From JBJXHC01 sp964538485 (GTDB taxonomy: Bacteria; Bacteroidota; Ignavibacteria; UBA10030; UBA6906), in contig CAZIHJ010000142.1 of the NCBI GenBank assembly GCA_964538485.1, positions 1 through 6,653 of the forward strand: a stretch of 6,653 nt of DNA, read 5' to 3'. Below the pieces are notes generated by a model that made no database searches, was not told the DNA's origin, and saw nothing but the letters and a program-made list of their open reading frames with translations. The position numbers were made by a program, and so were the translations under genes. This document shows, in pieces, positions 5,090 to 6,653 of the stretch; within the stretch, counting starts at the first letter, position 1; every line of letters begins with the position of its first letter.

Positions 5090-6544
5090 ATGGCAGAGAA
5101 AGCGGATATAGGGCTCGTCGGACTCGCGGTCATGGGAGAGAACCTCGTCCTGAATATGGAAAGCCGGGGGTACACGGTAGGGGTATTCAACCGTACGGTG
5201 GACAAAGTTGACCACTTCATCAACGGTCGCGGCAAAGGGAAGAAGTTCATCGGTGCTCGTACAATCAATGAACTTGTCGGCTCTTTGAAGACGCCCCGCA
5301 AGATCATGTTGATGGTAAAAGCCGGGAAGCCCGTTGACGAGTTGATTGAGGCCTTGATCCCGCTTCTTGAGAAAGGTGATATCATCATCGACGGTGGCAA
5401 CTCTTATTTCCCCGATTCCATCCGTCGTACAAGGTATCTGGAACAGAAGGGACTCTTGTTTATCGGTACGGGCGTTTCAGGCGGAGAGGAAGGTGCATTG
5501 ACAGGTCCGTCCATCATGCCCGGAGGATCGATTGCGGCATGGCCACACGTCAAACCGATCTTTCAGTCCATTGCAGCCAAGGTCGATAACGGAACACCCT
5601 GCTGCGATTGGGTGGGGGAGAATGGCGCGGGACATTTTGTGAAAATGGTGCACAATGGGATCGAATATGGCGACATGCAGTTGATCTGTGAGGCCTATCA
5701 GATCATGAAGGAACTGCTCGGAATGGCCGCTGACGAGATGCACGAGGTGTTCAAGAAATGGAACACCGGCATCCTCGACAGTTACCTGATCGAGATTTCG
5801 CGGGATATCCTCGCACATAAGGATGGCGATGGCACACCGCTCGTGGATAAAATTCTTGATACGGCCGGACAAAAGGGGACCGGTAAATGGACGAGCGTTG
5901 TTTCTCTTGACCTGGGTAATCCGCTCACGCTCATCAGTGAAGCGGTGTTTGCACGCTGCCTTTCTGCCATTAAAGAAGAGCGTGTTGCTGCATCACAAAT
6001 TCTCACTGGTCCAACACCGAAGTTGAGTGGCGATCGCGCCGCTTTCCTCAAGGATCTTGAACTTGCACTTTACGCCTCAAAGATTGTCTCGTATGCCCAG
6101 GGTTTCTCACTGCTCCGTGAAGCAGCGGGTGAGTACAAGTGGAATTTGAACTATGGCGGCATTGCCCTCATGTGGCGCGGAGGGTGCATTATCCGGTCCG
6201 TGTTTCTGAACAAGATTAAGGAGGCCTTTGATAGGAATGCAGGTCTCGCCAACCTGCTGTTGGATCCATTCTTCAAGGGTCAGATCGATTCCTCGCAGGG
6301 CGCGTGGCGTCGCGTCATCTCCGCGGCCGTAACAAACGGAATCTGGACCCCGGCATTTTCCACGGCGCTGAATTACTACGACGGGTACCGGAATGCACGA
6401 CTGCCAGCGAACCTGCTTCAGGCGCAACGTGATTATTTCGGAGCCCACCAGTACGAACGTGTAGACAAACCGAGAGGTGAGTTCTTCCATACCAACTGGA
6501 CCGGTCGGGGCGGTGAGACTGCATCAACTGCATACAGCGCGTAG
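5090..6544 (+). CDS. gnd: 6-phosphogluconate dehydrogenase, decarboxylating
   Basis: The product is 484 residues, the full long form. It oxidises 6-phosphogluconate to ribulose 5-phosphate and CO2 with NADP in the oxidative pentose phosphate pathway, as a cytosolic dimer. The N-terminal Rossmann domain carries 'IGLVGLAVMGENL' (7-19) and 'NRT' at 34-36, the NADP-type signature. 'GVSGGEEGA' places substrate-binding S130-G131-G132, and 'HFVKMVHNGIEYGD' holds catalytic Lys185, His188, Asn189 and Glu192. 'TAGQKGTGKWT' is at 258-268. Near the end, Arg447 and His453 in 'QRDYFGAHQYE' are the residues that reach into the partner subunit's active site. Nothing is missing. ATG 5090 is the only usable start, since an in-frame TGA lies close upstream; the site before it is purine-rich (GAGAAAGAGAAAG) rather than a classical GGAG. 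It follows pdxB by 317 bases and converges on a minus-strand LuxR fragment. Confidence 0.97.
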   Translation: MAEKADIGLVGLAVMGENLVLNMESRGYTVGVFNRTVDKVDHFINGRGKGKKFIGARTINELVGSLKTPRKIMLMVKAGKPVDELIEALIPLLEKGDIIIDGGNSYFPDSIRRTRYLEQKGLLFIGTGVSGGEEGALTGPSIMPGGSIAAWPHVKPIFQSIAAKVDNGTPCCDWVGENGAGHFVKMVHNGIEYGDMQLICEAYQIMKELLGMAADEMHEVFKKWNTGILDSYLIEISRDILAHKDGDGTPLVDKILDTAGQKGTGKWTSVVSLDLGNPLTLISEAVFARCLSAIKEERVAASQILTGPTPKLSGDRAAFLKDLELALYASKIVSYAQGFSLLREAAGEYKWNLNYGGIALMWRGGCIIRSVFLNKIKEAFDRNAGLANLLLDPFFKGQIDSSQGAWRRVISAAVTNGIWTPAFSTALNYYDGYRNARLPANLLQAQRDYFGAHQYERVDKPRGEFFHTNWTGRGGETASTAYSA

Positions 6545-6567
6545 TCGGAAGCTGGATGGTGAAGTCC

Positions 6568-6600
6568 AATCTCATCATAGATCAGAAGTTCGATGAGGTT
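6568..6600. terminator. Stem-loop between gnd and the LuxR fragment, possible terminator
   Basis: AATCTCATC (6568-6576) pairs with GATGAGGTT (6592-6600): nine pairs including one G-U, with a 15-base loop. It begins 24 bases after the gnd stop, between convergent reading frames. No long T-run follows on either side, so termination strength is doubtful. Confidence 0.35.
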
Positions 6601-6653
6601 CCTTGTTGCTCAGTCCCTCTGCAATGAGTGCAATGACTTCCCGTTCCCGTTTC
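6575..6653 (-). pseudogene. LuxR-type helix-turn-helix fragment, broken mid-motif and cut by the window edge
   Basis: On the minus strand the frame entering at the right edge reads 'KREREVIALIAEGLSNKE' (6652 down to 6599). This is the first half of a LuxR/FixJ DNA-binding domain, as found at the end of NarL-type response regulators. The expected continuation with the recognition helix ('IA..L..S..TVK') is absent. Instead seven unrelated residues, 'PHRTSDL', precede a TGA at 6577-6575. Neither other frame resumes a LuxR sequence. The break coincides with the right arm of the 6568-6600 stem-loop. The upstream part of the gene lies outside the window. As seen, it could not bind DNA normally. A frameshift error is possible but would not by itself restore the missing helix. 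Confidence 0.7.

Noticed and set aside
1..6653. CRISPR array, tRNA, rRNA or insertion sequence
   Set aside because: No regularly spaced repeats, clover-leaf sequence, rRNA-like stretch, transposase or paired terminal repeats were seen in the window.

Overview
The window is a bacterial chromosome segment of intermediate GC, most likely from a metagenome. The best lineage hint is the C-terminal 'WNMVSIPL ... GYWLKF ... GWNMIGS ... GKAYWVKA' beta domain on the cytochrome, which I associate with Ignavibacteria, Kapabacteria, Kryptonia and other members of the Bacteroidota/Chlorobi (FCB) group. That placement is an inference and not certain.

Layout: (1) 1-201 holds the end of a small unrecognised ORF, then a spacer with a good sigma70-type promoter (255-283). 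(2) 366-2768 is a two-gene exported unit. The first gene is a seven-haem-motif c-type cytochrome with a surface-type C-terminal domain. The second is a secreted all-helical protein made of two diverged copies of a 95-residue unit with conserved His and Tyr positions. (3) 2769-2986 is a spacer with a near-consensus promoter (2913-2941). (4) 2987-3600 contains the remains of two hexuronate-catabolism-type genes: an ExuT-like MFS transporter that has lost its N-terminal half and a central block, and an SDR oxidoreductase that has lost its centre. (5) 3597-4772 is an intact pdxB (4-phosphoerythronate dehydrogenase) whose GTG start overlaps the stop of the SDR remnant. (6) 4773-5089 is a 317-base spacer with stem-loops and no recognisable gene. 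(7) 5090-6544 is an intact gnd (6-phosphogluconate dehydrogenase). (8) At the right edge, on the minus strand, is a LuxR-type helix-turn-helix that breaks off in the middle of the motif.

How the parts fit: the left half looks like periplasmic or extracellular electron transfer, with a partner protein that could bind metal or haem. The right half concerns sugar-acid phosphates. PdxB oxidises 4-phosphoerythronate and Gnd oxidatively decarboxylates 6-phosphogluconate. Between them and the cytochrome lies a hexuronate uptake and reduction module that has been deleted piecewise. Two recognisable genes are missing internal blocks, and a third on the opposite strand is cut short. This is either real reductive decay or an assembly problem, and the window alone cannot tell which. 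The most promising undescribed element is the cytochrome plus duplicated His-rich helical protein pair.
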